Numbered from the stretch's first letter, positions 1-9,649 are shown. The stretch: DNA of 64,000 bases from Sporosarcina sp. P33 (GCF_002077155.1 NZ_CP015027.1:2520501-2584500); one strand, 5' to 3'. Program-made: numbers and translations. Notes: a model not told the origin generated them from the letters alone.

Positions 1-1
1 G

Positions 2-172
2 TCCTATATTTTGACTACAACAGATGATTTTGAGCAGAGATGGGAATCGGCCTGGCAGTTTGGCACAGAAGTCAACCGCGAACTATGGCTCGATCTCAAT
101 GAAACCGGCAAGCAGATATTAGTGGAGTCAACAGATCAATCGCGCGAACGCGGCGCAGGAGAATTGGCGTAA
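2..172 (+). CDS. C-terminal fragment of an unidentified protein
   Basis: An open frame enters from the left edge and ends at TAA 170-172, giving the last 56 residues of a protein whose start lies outside the window. The fragment is acidic and ends in ERGAGELA. No motif is recognisable. It stops 31 bp before the aldehyde dehydrogenase, on the same strand and with no terminator between, so it is probably the preceding gene of the same operon. It is likely coding because the frame is open throughout and a good ribosome site follows. Its function cannot be given. Confidence 0.55.
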   Translation, partial: SYILTTTDDFEQRWESAWQFGTEVNRELWLDLNETGKQILVESTDQSRERGAGELA

Positions 173-203
173 ACAGAAATTTACCAGCTGGAGGAGAATA
201 TAC

Positions 204-1676
204 ATGATGACAGTTACAAACGAAGTAAAAGTATTGAAGAACTATATTAACGGTGAGTGGGTTGAAACTTCTGGAACAGATATGCTTGAAATCAAAAACC
301 CTGCAAACACGGACGAGCTGATCGTAAAGGTGCAGCAGTCCAATGCAGACGATGCGCAGGCAGCAATCGAAGCGGCAGAAAAAGCATTCCCGGAGTGGAG
401 CAAGACACCGTCACCGGCAAGAGGCGAGTATTTATTCAAAATCGCAGCGATCATGGAAGAAGAAGCAGATGAAATCGCACGCGTTATCGTAAAAGAAGAA
501 GGGAAAACATACGCGGATGCGCTAAAAGAAGTAAATTACGCAGCTGGTATCGTCAAGTTCTATGCAGGCGAAGGGCGCCGCATGACGGGACGCATCGTTG
601 AATCGGATATGCCAGGCGTACAAATCGAATTGCATAAAGAAGCACTGGGCGTTGTATTGGTTGTTACACCTTGGAACTTCCCATTATCGATTCCGGCTTG
701 GAAAATTGCTCCGGCCATCCTTAGCGGTAACACAGTTGTATTAAAAGCATCTTCTGAAACACCATTGACTGCACAAAAATTCATTGAAATTGTTGAACGT
801 GCGGGCGTTCCTGCAGGCGTAGTCAACCAATTGGTGGGACCAGGCCGTCTGGTGACAGATATGATCAGCCACCCTGCGGTTAAAGCAATTACGTTCACAG
901 GTTCAAACCGTGTAGGGAACTTAATCTATAAAGAAGCAGCAAAAGATATGAAGCGTGTTCTGCTTGAAATGGGCGGTAAGAACCCATTGCTCGTTATGGA
1001 AGATGCAGACGTGGATGCGGCAGTTCAATTAGCGGTCGCAGGCGGATACGGTCAAACTGGCCAGGCATGCACAGCGACGAGCCGTGTGCTTGTGCACAAA
1101 GATATTCGTCAGGAATTCACGGATAAACTGGTGGAAGCTTCGAAGAAAATCAAAATCGGTAACGGCATGGATGAAGGCGTAACAATGGGCCCTCAAGTCA
1201 GCGAAGGCGAGCGCCAATCCACATTGGATCTGATTGAAAAAGCAAAAGCTGAAGGCGGCGAAATCCTGACAGGCGGAGGAATTCCAGCATTCGAAGGTTC
1301 GGATAAAGGATACTTCGTAGAGCCGACAGTAATCAGCGGTGTGAAGACGGACATGACAATCGCGCAAGAAGAAGTATTTGGCCCTGTCATCAGCATCATT
1401 GAAATTGAGTCCATCGACGAAGCAATCGAAGTGGCGAATGACGTAGCATTCGGTCTGTCAGCAGCAATTTGCACACGCAACCTGACATATATGAACCGCG
1501 CATTGAATGAAATTCAGGCAGGTATCGTCAAAGTGAATATGACAACAACAGGCACGTTCTTCCAGGCGCCATTTGGCGGCTACAAACAGTCAAGTACCGG
1601 CACGTATAAAGAGTTGGGCAGCGAAGCAGTTGAATTCTACTGCCAGAATAAAACACGTTACATCAACAGCAACTAA
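204..1676 (+). CDS. Aldehyde dehydrogenase family protein (GucD/YcbD-like)
   Basis: A 490-residue NAD(P)-dependent aldehyde dehydrogenase of the usual family length. It oxidises an aldehyde to the acid in the cytosol. Visible signatures are the nucleotide-binding FTGSNRVG near residue 233, the general-base glutamate in LEMGGKNP near 256, and the nucleophilic cysteine in GQACTA near 290. The overall sequence resembles the Bacillus alpha-ketoglutaric semialdehyde dehydrogenase group (GucD/YcbD), but substrate cannot be fixed from sequence. GGAGGAG at 190-196 sets the ATG at 204. A hairpin terminator follows directly. The IclR and RidA genes downstream suggest a small catabolic unit that handles carbonyl or imine intermediates. 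Confidence 0.9.
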   Translation: MMTVTNEVKVLKNYINGEWVETSGTDMLEIKNPANTDELIVKVQQSNADDAQAAIEAAEKAFPEWSKTPSPARGEYLFKIAAIMEEEADEIARVIVKEEGKTYADALKEVNYAAGIVKFYAGEGRRMTGRIVESDMPGVQIELHKEALGVVLVVTPWNFPLSIPAWKIAPAILSGNTVVLKASSETPLTAQKFIEIVERAGVPAGVVNQLVGPGRLVTDMISHPAVKAITFTGSNRVGNLIYKEAAKDMKRVLLEMGGKNPLLVMEDADVDAAVQLAVAGGYGQTGQACTATSRVLVHKDIRQEFTDKLVEASKKIKIGNGMDEGVTMGPQVSEGERQSTLDLIEKAKAEGGEILTGGGIPAFEGSDKGYFVEPTVISGVKTDMTIAQEEVFGPVISIIEIESIDEAIEVANDVAFGLSAAICTRNLTYMNRALNEIQAGIVKVNMTTTGTFFQAPFGGYKQSSTGTYKELGSEAVEFYCQNKTRYINSN

Positions 1677-1690
1677 GCGGGATAAATTAA

Positions 1691-1725
1691 GAAGAGGAAT
1701 AGCGTCAACTTTCCTCTTCTTTTTT
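1691..1725 (+). terminator. Rho-independent terminator after the aldehyde dehydrogenase gene
   Basis: GAAGAGGAA (1691-1699) pairs with TTCCTCTTC (1711-1719), and a run of T follows. Confidence 0.85.
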
Positions 1726-1750
1726 ATTCCTTACATAAAAGGAGTTCATA

Positions 1751-2488
1751 ATGATGACTAAGACACCGGAAGTATCGTCCACTGTAGTGAGGGCAATATC
1801 CGTAATCAACTATCTGAATGATGTGTCGGGTCCGCAAGGTGTCAGTGATATCAGTAAAGGTCTCGGTCTGTCGACGACGATCGTTCACCGCCTTCTGACG
1901 ACGTTGAAACTCGAAGGAATGGTGTTTCAGGATCCCCGATCAAAGCTGTATTCATTGGGCACGATATTTATAGACTATGCCAATAAAATTTTAACAGAAA
2001 TGCCGATCGCGCCTGTTATCGAACCATGGCTCATGTCATTGCGAAATGATACCGGGGAAACAATAGGCTTTTATATGCCGACGGGCCATATGCGCGTTTG
2101 TGTGCTGGAGTATGAAAGTCAGCTGGAAATCAGGCGTTCTGTCGGAATCGGCAAACGGCTGCCGATTCACGTGGGAGCCAGCGGAAGAGCTATTCTTGCG
2201 TTCCAGTCCCCTGAATTGCAAAATCGTCTATTGTCCACATTGCCTTTAGATGAGCGTCAAGAATTGGAGCGTCTGCTGGAAGAAACGAGAAACCAAGGCT
2301 ATGCCACAAATGAAGAAGAAATCACTACAAATGTAGCGGCGTTATCTGCACCGGTTTTTGACAAGGAACACCGTGTAATTGGTGCATTGTCTGTATCAGG
2401 TCCATTGTTCAGATGGAATCGGGAGACAATGGAACCTCATATTGCTGGGCTGCTCGCTGCAACAGAAGAAATCACCAATGCATTATGA
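1751..2488 (+). CDS. IclR-family transcriptional regulator
   Basis: A 245-residue DNA-binding regulator of IclR type. The N-terminal winged helix covers about residues 8-70, with a recognition helix in GLSTTIVHRLLTTL. The C-terminal effector domain carries RSVGIGKRLPIHVGASGRAILAF and ends with the typical ALSVSGP segment. IclR proteins usually control a neighbouring catabolic operon and sense a small organic acid. Here the likely targets are the aldehyde dehydrogenase just upstream and the RidA gene just downstream. AAAGGAG at 1738-1744 supports the ATG at 1751. The next gene starts 17 bp after the stop, so the two are probably co-transcribed. Confidence 0.9.
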   Translation: MMTKTPEVSSTVVRAISVINYLNDVSGPQGVSDISKGLGLSTTIVHRLLTTLKLEGMVFQDPRSKLYSLGTIFIDYANKILTEMPIAPVIEPWLMSLRNDTGETIGFYMPTGHMRVCVLEYESQLEIRRSVGIGKRLPIHVGASGRAILAFQSPELQNRLLSTLPLDERQELERLLEETRNQGYATNEEEITTNVAALSAPVFDKEHRVIGALSVSGPLFRWNRETMEPHIAGLLAATEEITNAL

Positions 2489-2504
2489 AAAGGATGGGAT
2501 ATAC

Positions 2505-2948
2505 ATGAGACCAGAGGATAAATTAAAAGAGCTGGGTTTGGAGTTGCCTGAAAAACGTGCAAAAGGAGGAAACTACATCTCTTGTGTACGAACAGGAAAT
2601 CTGCTATTTTTATCGGGATCACTTTCTTACGATGTAATCGGTAAAGTAGGGGACACGCTGACAATTGAAGAAGGCTATGCAGCTTCAAGACAGGCTATTC
2701 TGTTTGCACTTTCCACAATCAAAGAGGAAGTCGGCGAACTGTCGAACGTCACCAAGTTCGTCAAGCTGCTGGGCATGATTAACACGGCTTTTGACTTTAC
2801 AGGCCAGGCCAAAGTCATGAACGGTGCTTCTGATTTACTGGTGGAAGTATTCGGGGAAGAAGTTGGCGCGCATGCCCGTACGGCAGTGGGGATGATGTTG
2901 CCGCGCGGAGCAGCAGTGGAGATTGACGTTATTGTCGAAGTGAAATAA
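2505..2948 (+). CDS. RidA family protein (YjgF/YER057c/UK114)
   Basis: A 147-residue RidA-superfamily protein. RidA members hydrolyse reactive enamine or imine intermediates to ketones and ammonia, or act in specific catabolic steps. The C-terminal segment ARTAVGMMLPRGAAVEID contains the conserved arginine. The start is placed at the ATG at 2505, after AGGATGGG, because an upstream in-frame start would lie inside the IclR gene. The length is on the longer side for the family, typical of catabolic RidA subgroups instead of canonical RidA. A hairpin terminator follows, ending the operon. Confidence 0.85.
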   Translation: MRPEDKLKELGLELPEKRAKGGNYISCVRTGNLLFLSGSLSYDVIGKVGDTLTIEEGYAASRQAILFALSTIKEEVGELSNVTKFVKLLGMINTAFDFTGQAKVMNGASDLLVEVFGEEVGAHARTAVGMMLPRGAAVEIDVIVEVK

Positions 2949-2982
2949 AGTACTCCCGCTAGTTTACTATGTTCGTATTCTG

Positions 2983-3009
2983 ACCTTGTCTTCCAGGCAA
3001 GGTTTTTTC
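2983..3009 (+). terminator. Terminator after the RidA gene
   Basis: ACCTTG (2983-2988) pairs with CAAGGT (2998-3003) and runs into a T tract. Confidence 0.75.
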
Positions 3010-3095
3010 TGTGTCATTTAGCTGAAAACTATATCTTTTATGGAGGACTAAAGGTATACTAGTGATCTACTCATAAATTACTAGGAGGGCCTATA

Positions 3096-5198
3096 GTGAA
3101 GAAGTCAGCAAGTCTTGCAATGAAACTTTCCGGACTAATCATCGGTTTGTTTTTATTGCTGTTTTTAGTTTATTCGATCGTTACCAGTGTTATGTTACAT
3201 AAGCAAAGCATTCAGGATGCCGAAGAGTTCGCCTTAGAGAGTGCAAACAAAAATGCATTGGTTCTCAGTGCGAAACTGAGTGAAACGAATGAAATGCTGC
3301 GGACAACACGCCACATAATAGAATCGCTGCAGGCGGAAGGCGGCATGCAGCCTGACGAAGTCATTCAGATAATTAAGAAAAACCTTCGGAAGAATGAGGA
3401 TGCAACCGGTATGGCAGCAGTGATCAATCAATCTGCATTTGCCGAAGGAGAAGTGATACCGAAAAATTTGCTCGATGACAATAAGCAATTCATTCCGTAT
3501 ATTTTTAAAGATGACGAAATAATTGGTGTAGAGCCGTTAAGCGGAATGGACGATTCGGAGGCTAACAGCTGGTACACCGTGCCGAAGACAGAAAATCGTT
3601 CCATTTTAACGGAGCCTTATTCCTATGAAACAAACGGACAAACCATTCTGATGACGACCATATCCGTTCCGATGACCGATGCTGCAGGAAATTACTTCGG
3701 TTTATTAACAACTGATTTATCCATTGAATTCCTGACAGACGTAGTGAAAACGATTCAGCCAAAGGGCGGCTATGCGTCTATCATTACCGACGGCGGATAT
3801 ATTACTGCAAACAGTTTAAAGCCTGAGCTAAATACTACGAATATGGCAGATGCAATCGATTGGCATGCGGCTAAATCCGTTCTCGATCAAGGTGAACTGA
3901 CAAGCATGTATGTAGATTCCAAAAGCTTGGGGGAAAGCTCATTTAATGCATTCGCACCTATCAATTTAAAGGAAATCAATGAAAAATGGACGGTCCAGAC
4001 AGTCACACCTAAATCAGTTATTTTAGAAACGTTCAGCGCGATTTTATGGATTACCATTATCTCTGCAATTATCATTATGTTATTAATGTCAGCCGCATCT
4101 GCAGCTTTCATCTATCGTCAGCTGAAGCCGCTGAAAACGCTGCAGCAATCTATGGAAACTGCAGCGGAGGGAGACTTGACGATGATGGTGGACGAAGAGC
4201 GCATCAGCCGCGATGAAATCGGACTAGTTTCGCTCGCCTATAATAATATGCTGCGCCGGACGAATGAGGCGCTGCAGACAGTTCAGCAGTCATCTGGACA
4301 ATTAAGTGATTCATCATCTGAAGTAACACATGCCTTCGAAGAATTGGTGGCCGCCAATCAGGAAGTGTCAGTAGCGACAGACGAAATTGCCCAAGGAGCT
4401 TCCAAGCAATCTGAAGATACAGAACGCACGAGTCACCGAATTTCAGATCTGGCGGAGCGCATGGATCATTTGCATGAAATGTTCATGACGATGAACCAGT
4501 TATCTTTAGACGCGTCAAACTCCGCTGAAAATGGCATGAACGAAGTGAAAAAATTACGTGATCATAACATGGCAGCCAATGATATGAACAAAAAAGTACA
4601 GCTTCAAATTCAGACGCTGACAAGTAAAATTTCATCAATTAATCAAGTAATCCAGACACTGCACGACATCACGGCAAACACGAATCTGTTAGCGTTAAAT
4701 GCCAGTATCGAAGCCGCGCGTGCGGGGGATAGCGGGAAAGGATTTGCGGTCGTAGCCAATGAAGTCCGTCAATTGGCTGAGCAGTCCCGCAGAGAAACGG
4801 AAGTCATCCAGGAAACGGTCAAAGAAATTCTTGCCGAATCTGAACAGACGGTAGAGGTCATCGAGATGAATATGAAATCGATGGAAGGCCAAAACCAATC
4901 CGTGACTGATACAGAAGCATCCTTTGTTCAGAATGCTGACATTACAGATCAAATCCGCAAAGCAATTACCGAGCTGTCGGAAGGACTGGCTGAAATGATG
5001 GAATACAAAGATGATGCAATTTTATCCATTCAAAATGTATCTGCCATTTCAGAGCAAACCGCTGCATCCGCAGAACAAGTCAGCGCATCGTCCGCTGCAC
5101 AGCAGCACGAGCTTGAACAAGTCGCAAATTCCACAAACCAAGTGAATGAAATTGCCGGGGAATTACGGAACGTAGTCGATCGATTTAAATTATCATAA
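3096..5198 (+). CDS. Methyl-accepting chemotaxis protein with extracellular Cache-type sensor
   Basis: A 700-residue membrane chemoreceptor. TM1 is about residues 10-32, a long extracellular region of about 260 residues looks like a double-Cache sensor, and TM2 is about 308-335. A HAMP linker follows, then a long coiled-coil signalling domain. The highly conserved hairpin tip, [20 protein letters not shown], is near residues 527-546. Receptors of this kind bind a ligand outside and control the CheA kinase through CheW. The start is GTG at 3096, placed by AGGAGGG at 3083-3089. The gene stands alone between two terminators. The ligand cannot be predicted. Confidence 0.93.
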   Translation: MKKSASLAMKLSGLIIGLFLLLFLVYSIVTSVMLHKQSIQDAEEFALESANKNALVLSAKLSETNEMLRTTRHIIESLQAEGGMQPDEVIQIIKKNLRKNEDATGMAAVINQSAFAEGEVIPKNLLDDNKQFIPYIFKDDEIIGVEPLSGMDDSEANSWYTVPKTENRSILTEPYSYETNGQTILMTTISVPMTDAAGNYFGLLTTDLSIEFLTDVVKTIQPKGGYASIITDGGYITANSLKPELNTTNMADAIDWHAAKSVLDQGELTSMYVDSKSLGESSFNAFAPINLKEINEKWTVQTVTPKSVILETFSAILWITIISAIIIMLLMSAASAAFIYRQLKPLKTLQQSMETAAEGDLTMMVDEERISRDEIGLVSLAYNNMLRRTNEALQTVQQSSGQLSDSSSEVTHAFEELVAANQEVSVATDEIAQGASKQSEDTERTSHRISDLAERMDHLHEMFMTMNQLSLDASNSAENGMNEVKKLRDHNMAANDMNKKVQLQIQTLTSKISSINQVIQTLHDITANTNLLALNASIEAARAGDSGKGFAVVANEVRQLAEQSRRETEVIQETVKEILAESEQTVEVIEMNMKSMEGQNQSVTDTEASFVQNADITDQIRKAITELSEGLAEMMEYKDDAILSIQNVSAISEQTAASAEQVSASSAAQQHELEQVANSTNQVNEIAGELRNVVDRFKLS

Positions 5199-5211
5199 GT
5201 GATGGAATAAC

Positions 5212-5251
5212 AAAAACAGAGGTGGGGAAGATGAATCCGCTTCTGTTTTTT
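5212..5251 (+). terminator. Terminator after the chemoreceptor gene
   Basis: AAAAACAGA (5212-5220) pairs with TCTGTTTTT (5242-5250) around a 21-nt loop. Confidence 0.8.
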
Positions 5252-5379
5252 GTCTGTGTGCAGACTGTTCTTTCTTTTATGAGAACCGATCAAACCATGA
5301 TGCCTTTCTATTATGCATAGCGGCACACTTTTGGTACACTGAACAGATAAATAAGTCCACTAAGAAGGCAGGTGTGTGT

Positions 5380-7197
5380 ATGGAAGAAGCAGCACTCATT
5401 AGTGTAGTATCCATTTTGGCTCTAGGAATCTTTTCACAGTGGCTGGCATGGAAGATTCAATGGCCGTCTATTTTCATCATGTCCATCGCAGGCCTGCTGA
5501 TCGGTCCGCTCCTTGGCTGGGTGAATCCGGAAGTTGCGCTGGACGAGCTGTACAGTCCGCTTATTTCATTGGCAGTTGCTATTATTTTATTTGAAGGCAG
5601 TTCCAATCTGGACTTCCGGGAGATACGGGACATATCGAAATCTGTTTTCCGCGTCGTCACATTGGGTGCGTTTTTAGCCTGGATTCTCGGCTCGGTCACC
5701 GCACATTTCATTGCCGGACTTACGTGGGAAGTATCGTTCATCATCGGCGGACTGTTCGTAGTGACCGGTCCGACAGTGATTATTCCGCTGTTGCGAAATG
5801 CTAAACTGAAGCCCCGAACCGCAGCCGTGCTGAAGTGGGAAGGGATTATTGTAGATCCCGCAGGTCCGCTGCTTGCTCTATTTGCATATGAAGTAATCAA
5901 AGTAATCACCAATGAACATCTGTCATTGCATTATTTATTGAATTTCTTCGGCGGTGCTGCACTGGCTGCTGTCCTTGGATTGGTGATGGGATTGCTGATC
6001 AGTGTTATGGCAAATAAAGGACAGTTCCCGGAGTACTTGAAATCGCCGGTCATTCTGGCATTCGTCTTGCTGTGCTTTACGATGGCAGAAGTGATTATGC
6101 ATGAAACAGGAATGCTTGCGGTGACGGTGATGGGTCTTGTGCTCGGACGCTCAAAGCGCTATGTTTCATCCATCGGAAACGTCGGACATTTTGTTGAAAA
6201 CGTATCTGTCATGCTGACGTCCACGGTCTTTATCCTGCTGACGGCCTCCCTGGCGAGAGAAACGATTGCACAAATTTTCACGCTGCCGATTATCGGTTTC
6301 GTGGCGGTGATGCTGTTCGTTGTACGTCCGCTGTCCATTTGGCTTTCAACGATCGGGACCGAACTGGTATGGCGGGAGAAGCTGCTGATCGGCTGGATCG
6401 CACCCAGGGGAATTGTGGCTCTGACTGTGGCGGGGTATTTTGCTTCGACACTTGCTGACGACGGTTACGAAGAAGCTTCGCTGCTGACAGCCCTGACATT
6501 TGCTCTCGTATTCATTACGGTAATTGCACACGGCTTTACACTCGGCCCGCTTGCGAAAAAGCTGAACTTGGCAAGCAACGAGCCGCCCGGCGTACTCATC
6601 GTCGGTGCCAGCAGTTTTTCTATTTCTTTAGCGAAACAATTAAAGGACATGAATATCCCGGTGCTCATTGTCGACCCGTCACATGGACGTCTGCGCCCCG
6701 CTGTGGAAAGCGGCATCGACACCTTTACAGGTCAGATCCTGTCGGAACGTTCACGTTTCAGCATCGACTTGGCGCCGTATGACACCATTCTGTCGATGAC
6801 GGGCGACGCTTCGTATAATGCGCTGATTACGCAGTCGTTTGCGCCAGAGTTCGGTTTTAATAATACGTTCTCGCTGACGGCTGTGTCGAATCATCAGATG
6901 AGCAAGTCGGCGCTGCCGATTTCATTGAAGGCTCATCTGTTGTTTGAAGAAGGGGCGACTTTCCCTGAGCTGAACCGGAAGATTAATACGGATTATGAGA
7001 TTGGTTTGTTTGAGTGGGAAGGCACTGAGACGGATTTGCTGTTTAAGGATATTATCCCGGAGACGGCGACTGCGCTGTTTGTGAAGAAAAAGAATAATAC
7101 GCTTGTTTTTGCTACGCTGCAGAAGAAGATTTCGCTGGATGCCGGGGATCAGTTGGTGGTACTGAAGTTGAGGCCTGGTGTTCCTGCGAATGTATAG
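5380..7197 (+). CDS. CPA1-family cation/proton antiporter with C-terminal Rossmann-like domain
   Basis: A 605-residue inner-membrane antiporter. Roughly residues 1-395 form about a dozen hydrophobic segments, with the family signatures GGLFVVTGPTVIIPLL and VDPAGPLLAL. After residue 400 comes a soluble TrkA-N/RCK-like domain beginning VLIVGASSFSISLAKQL, which usually binds a nucleotide and gates transport. The family exchanges Na+ or K+ for protons and serves pH and salt balance. ATG at 5380 is preferred; GTG at 5374 is in frame but lies only 5 nt from the AAGAAGG ribosome site. It is monocistronic, with a terminator after it. Confidence 0.88.
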   Translation: MEEAALISVVSILALGIFSQWLAWKIQWPSIFIMSIAGLLIGPLLGWVNPEVALDELYSPLISLAVAIILFEGSSNLDFREIRDISKSVFRVVTLGAFLAWILGSVTAHFIAGLTWEVSFIIGGLFVVTGPTVIIPLLRNAKLKPRTAAVLKWEGIIVDPAGPLLALFAYEVIKVITNEHLSLHYLLNFFGGAALAAVLGLVMGLLISVMANKGQFPEYLKSPVILAFVLLCFTMAEVIMHETGMLAVTVMGLVLGRSKRYVSSIGNVGHFVENVSVMLTSTVFILLTASLARETIAQIFTLPIIGFVAVMLFVVRPLSIWLSTIGTELVWREKLLIGWIAPRGIVALTVAGYFASTLADDGYEEASLLTALTFALVFITVIAHGFTLGPLAKKLNLASNEPPGVLIVGASSFSISLAKQLKDMNIPVLIVDPSHGRLRPAVESGIDTFTGQILSERSRFSIDLAPYDTILSMTGDASYNALITQSFAPEFGFNNTFSLTAVSNHQMSKSALPISLKAHLLFEEGATFPELNRKINTDYEIGLFEWEGTETDLLFKDIIPETATALFVKKKNNTLVFATLQKKISLDAGDQLVVLKLRPGVPANV

Positions 7198-7215
7198 GTT
7201 ATAGGTGTATGAATG

Positions 7216-7256
7216 GAGCTGTCAAAGTGCTGGATGACTTTGGCGGCTCTTTTTTG
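7216..7256 (+). terminator. Terminator after the antiporter gene
   Basis: GAGC then TCAAAGT pairs with ACTTTG then GCTC, followed by TTTTTT at about 7250-7255. Confidence 0.75.
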
Positions 7257-7270
7257 CATGGTGTTGGGGC

Positions 7271-7420
7271 GTTGCTCGACTCGGTGTCGGGGTTTGAAGT
7301 TAGCGAGTGTCTGCTTTTTGGACCCGCGCAGGCACGTGGGGGATTGCCTTTCGTCATGAGCCAGCTGGCGAAGAGCGTGCCAGTTGTCTCATTGCGTAGC
7401 CATCCGCCAGCGCCGCAGTG
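7271..7420 (+). repeat. Palindromic repeat, chimeric copy: A-type left arm, C-type right arm
   Basis: The left part matches the A family (starting GTTGCTCGAC, then the core ATGAGCCAGCTGGC pairing with GCCAGTTGTCTCAT). The right arm from 7393 instead matches the C family (TGCGTAGCCATCCGCC through GCCGCAGTG). The switch lies exactly at the shared CTCAT end of the hairpin core. Confidence 0.85.
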
Positions 7421-7453
7421 GATCCAACGCCGTTCTATCTCTGTTTTGGGATC

Positions 7454-7620
7454 GTTGCTCGACTACTCGTTGTCGGGGATTGAAGTTAGCGAGTGTCAGC
7501 TGTTTGGACCCGCACAGGCACGTGGGGGATTGCCTTTCGTCATGAGCCAGCTGGCGAAGAGCGTGCCAGTTGTCTCATGACTTCGGCCGACCCCGCAGTT
7601 GTGCCTGCGCTGCTGAGTGG
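7454..7620 (+). repeat. Palindromic repeat, A family, full copy
   Basis: A long imperfect palindrome. The core ATGAGCCAGCTGGC (from 7542) pairs with GCCAGTTGTCTCAT (to 7578) at 12 of 14 positions. The outer arms CAGGCAC (about 7515) and GTGCCTGCGC (7601-7610) also pair. A shorter conserved tail follows, at about 7640-7700. Confidence 0.85.
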
Positions 7621-7718
7621 GAGGAAGCCAGGTTACTTTTTTAAAAGAGAAGAAGTGCAGTGACTGGTTGCCGACTGGCGTGTGCTTTAGCAAAAGCAGT
7701 GTCATTTTCGCTACCCCT

Positions 7719-7819
7719 TACTGAACGGAGGCGCCTCCCAAGCGGTCGGCGAAGTGATGAGACAGCCAGGTGCACTTCCTGTCTGGCTCATTGCGTAGCC
7801 ATCCGCCAGCGCCGCAGTG
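7719..7819 (+). repeat. Palindromic repeat, C family, copy 1
   Basis: ACTGAACGGAGGCGCCT starts the unit. The core ATGAGACAGCCAGG resembles the inverse of CCTGTCTGGCTCAT with two mismatches, and the unit ends GCCGCAGTG. It follows the tail of the second A copy. Confidence 0.85.
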
Positions 7820-7853
7820 TGTTCAATGCCGTTCTGTCTCTGGTTTTAGTGTC

Positions 7854-8018
7854 GTTGCTCGACTCGTTGTCGGGGATTGAAGTCAGCAAGTGTCCTCTCT
7901 TCAGACCCGCGCAAGCACGTGGGGGATTGCCTTACGTCATGAGCCATCTGGCGAAGAGCGTGCCAGTTGTCTCATGACTTCGGCCGCCCCCGCAGTTGTG
8001 CCTGCGCTGCTGAGTGGA
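7854..8018 (+). repeat. Palindromic repeat, A family, third copy
   Basis: Same layout as the copy at 7454-7620, with about a dozen base differences. It too is followed by the tail sequence (AAAGAGAAGAAGTGCAGTGA and GCCGACTGGCGT), at about 8036-8095. Confidence 0.85.
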
Positions 8019-8118
8019 AGTTATTCATGTACTCTCTTTAAAAGAGAAGAAGTGCAGTGATTCGATGCCGACTGGCGTATGCTTTAGCAAATGACGTGTC
8101 ATGTTCTGCTTCCTCCTA

Positions 8119-8218
8119 ACTGAACGGAGGCGCCTTACAAGCGGTCGGCGAAGTGATGAGACAGCCAGGCGGTCTTCCTGTCTGGCTCATTGCGTAGCCA
8201 TCCGCCAGCGCCGCAGTG
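8119..8218 (+). repeat. Palindromic repeat, C family, copy 2
   Basis: Nearly identical to copies 3 and 4, including the hairpin core ATGAGACAGCCAGG / CCTGTCTGGCTCAT and the terminal GCCGCAGTG. Confidence 0.85.
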
Positions 8219-8694
8219 AGTTCAATGCAGTTCTGCTTCTCTAATAACAATGACGGCAACTGGTGCATTCCATTTTCGATGCAAAAAGCAGAAAGTCATC
8301 TGCACAGCACTTGCCGGTCACATTTTAAAAATCAGTAGCCAAAGTGATTTCCGCTCACTAAACGGAGGCGCCTTAGAAGCGGTCGGCGAAGTGATGAGAC
8401 AGCCAGGCGGTCTTCCTGTCTGGCTCATTGCGTAGCCATCCGCCAGCGCCGCAGTGGGTTCAATGCCGTTTTGCTTCTCTAATAACAATGACGTCAACTG
8501 GTGTATTCCATTTTCGATGCAAAAAGCAGAAAATCATCTGCACAGCACTTGCCGGTCACATTTCAAAAATCAGTAGCCAAAGTGATATCCGCTCACTGAA
8601 CGGAGGCGCCTTAGAAGCGGTCGGCGAAGTGATGAGACAGCCAGGCGGTCTTCCTGTCTGGCTCATTGCGTAGCCATCCGCCAGCGCCGCAGTG
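8219..8694 (+). repeat. 238-bp tandem duplication (spacer plus C-family palindrome, two copies)
   Basis: Positions 8219-8456 and 8457-8694 are head-to-tail copies with few differences. Each holds a spacer of about 125-138 bp (conserved CTTCTCTAATAACAATGAC through AGTAGCCAAAGTGAT) and one C palindrome bounded by CACTG or CACTA and CAGTG. A third, partial spacer copy begins after 8694 and is lost within about 40 bp. Open frames through this block follow the repeats and are not considered genes. Confidence 0.9.
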
Positions 8695-8731
8695 GGTTCA
8701 ATGCCGTTTGACTTCTCCCGTTACAATGCTG

Positions 8732-9649
8732 TCACTCCGTACGCTTCCCGGTCAACACGGTCAGCTCCTCGCTGCTCTTCAGCAACTCAATAAAGACCTG
8801 CAGCGCCTTTGTTTGGAAGGGGGAGTTGGTCACGATGGAGAAGTGGCGCTTGAACGGTGTGCCTTTTAAAGAAAGAGTTGTTAAACTGCCGTAGCGCAGT
8901 TCCTTCTGGATGGCCCACTGCGACAGCAAACTTACGCCGAGACCCGCCTCGACAGACTCTTTAATCGGCTGCGTACTGCTGAACTGCATGATGCGCTTCG
9001 GATAGAACCCCGACTGGGAAAAGAACAGCTCCGCAGCTTCCCGTGTGCCCGAACCTTCCTCACGCAGCAGCCACGTATCATTCTCCAGCTCAGTAATTGC
9101 CCGTCGCCCTTTTTCTTTTGCCAGCGGGTGGCTGGGCGAGGTCACGACATACATGGCATCTTCTGCGAAATCTTCATTTTGCAGCGGAGCCGCTTCTTTA
9201 AAATGCCCTTCGATTAAGCCGACTTCCAGCTGATGGCTGATGACCAGCTCTGCGATGTCTGCTGTATTGCCGATTGTCACTTGCGGCTTGATCGACGGAT
9301 AATCGGCGACTAGCTTAGACAGAATGTGGGGAAGGACATATTCCCCGAATGTGTAGCTCGCACCAATCGTGAGAGGTCCGCTAGCTTTATTGGCCAAGTC
9401 ATCGACCAGGTTCTGCATCTTGGAATACAACCCGACGATTTCTTTGCCGTGGTGATACACAATTTCTCCGGCTTGGTTGAGCCGTACATATTTATTGGTG
9501 CGTTCAAGCAGACGCACCCCAATGGATTCTTCAAACGATCGAATGTACTGGCTGACGGCGGGCTGAGTCATGTGCAGCTCCTCGGCTGCCCTTGAGAAGT
9601 TTTTTCGTTCTGCTACCGTAATGAATACTAACAGTTGTTGATCGATGAT
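8732..9649 (-). CDS. LysR-family regulator (CysL/YeiE-like), probable ATC start
   Basis: About 304-305 residues. The N-terminal helix-turn-helix reads DQQLLVFITVAERKNFSRAA and continues through MTQPAVSQYIRSFE; a co-inducer-binding domain fills the rest. The first ATG in frame, at 9571, would remove the first helices of the DNA-binding domain. Family alignment demands about 25 more residues. The frame is open only up to a TGA at 9653-9655 and contains ATC ATC ATC GAT, with no ATG, GTG or TTG. A strong AAAAGGAG sits at 9657-9664, so an ATC start at about 9649 is likely. GAGGAG also lies before the 9571 ATG, so a short product is possible. It is divergent from the YeiH-type gene, its likely target. 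Confidence 0.8.
   Translation of the reverse strand: MIDQQLLVFITVAERKNFSRAAEELHMTQPAVSQYIRSFEESIGVRLLERTNKYVRLNQAGEIVYHHGKEIVGLYSKMQNLVDDLANKASGPLTIGASYTFGEYVLPHILSKLVADYPSIKPQVTIGNTADIAELVISHQLEVGLIEGHFKEAAPLQNEDFAEDAMYVVTSPSHPLAKEKGRRAITELENDTWLLREEGSGTREAAELFFSQSGFYPKRIMQFSSTQPIKESVEAGLGVSLLSQWAIQKELRYGSLTTLSLKGTPFKRHFSIVTNSPFQTKALQVFIELLKSSEELTVLTGKRTE

Noticed and set aside
3040..3095. A SigmaD flagellar promoter before the chemoreceptor
   Set aside because: A TAAA box is present, but no GCCGATAT-like box at the right distance.
7271..8694. A CRISPR array
   Set aside because: The repeats are over 100 bp with long arms, spacers are themselves repeated and no cas genes are present.
7209..8869. 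Several open frames of 60-120 codons in the repeat block
   Set aside because: They follow the repeat units, share the same translated phrases in each copy and lack ribosome sites.
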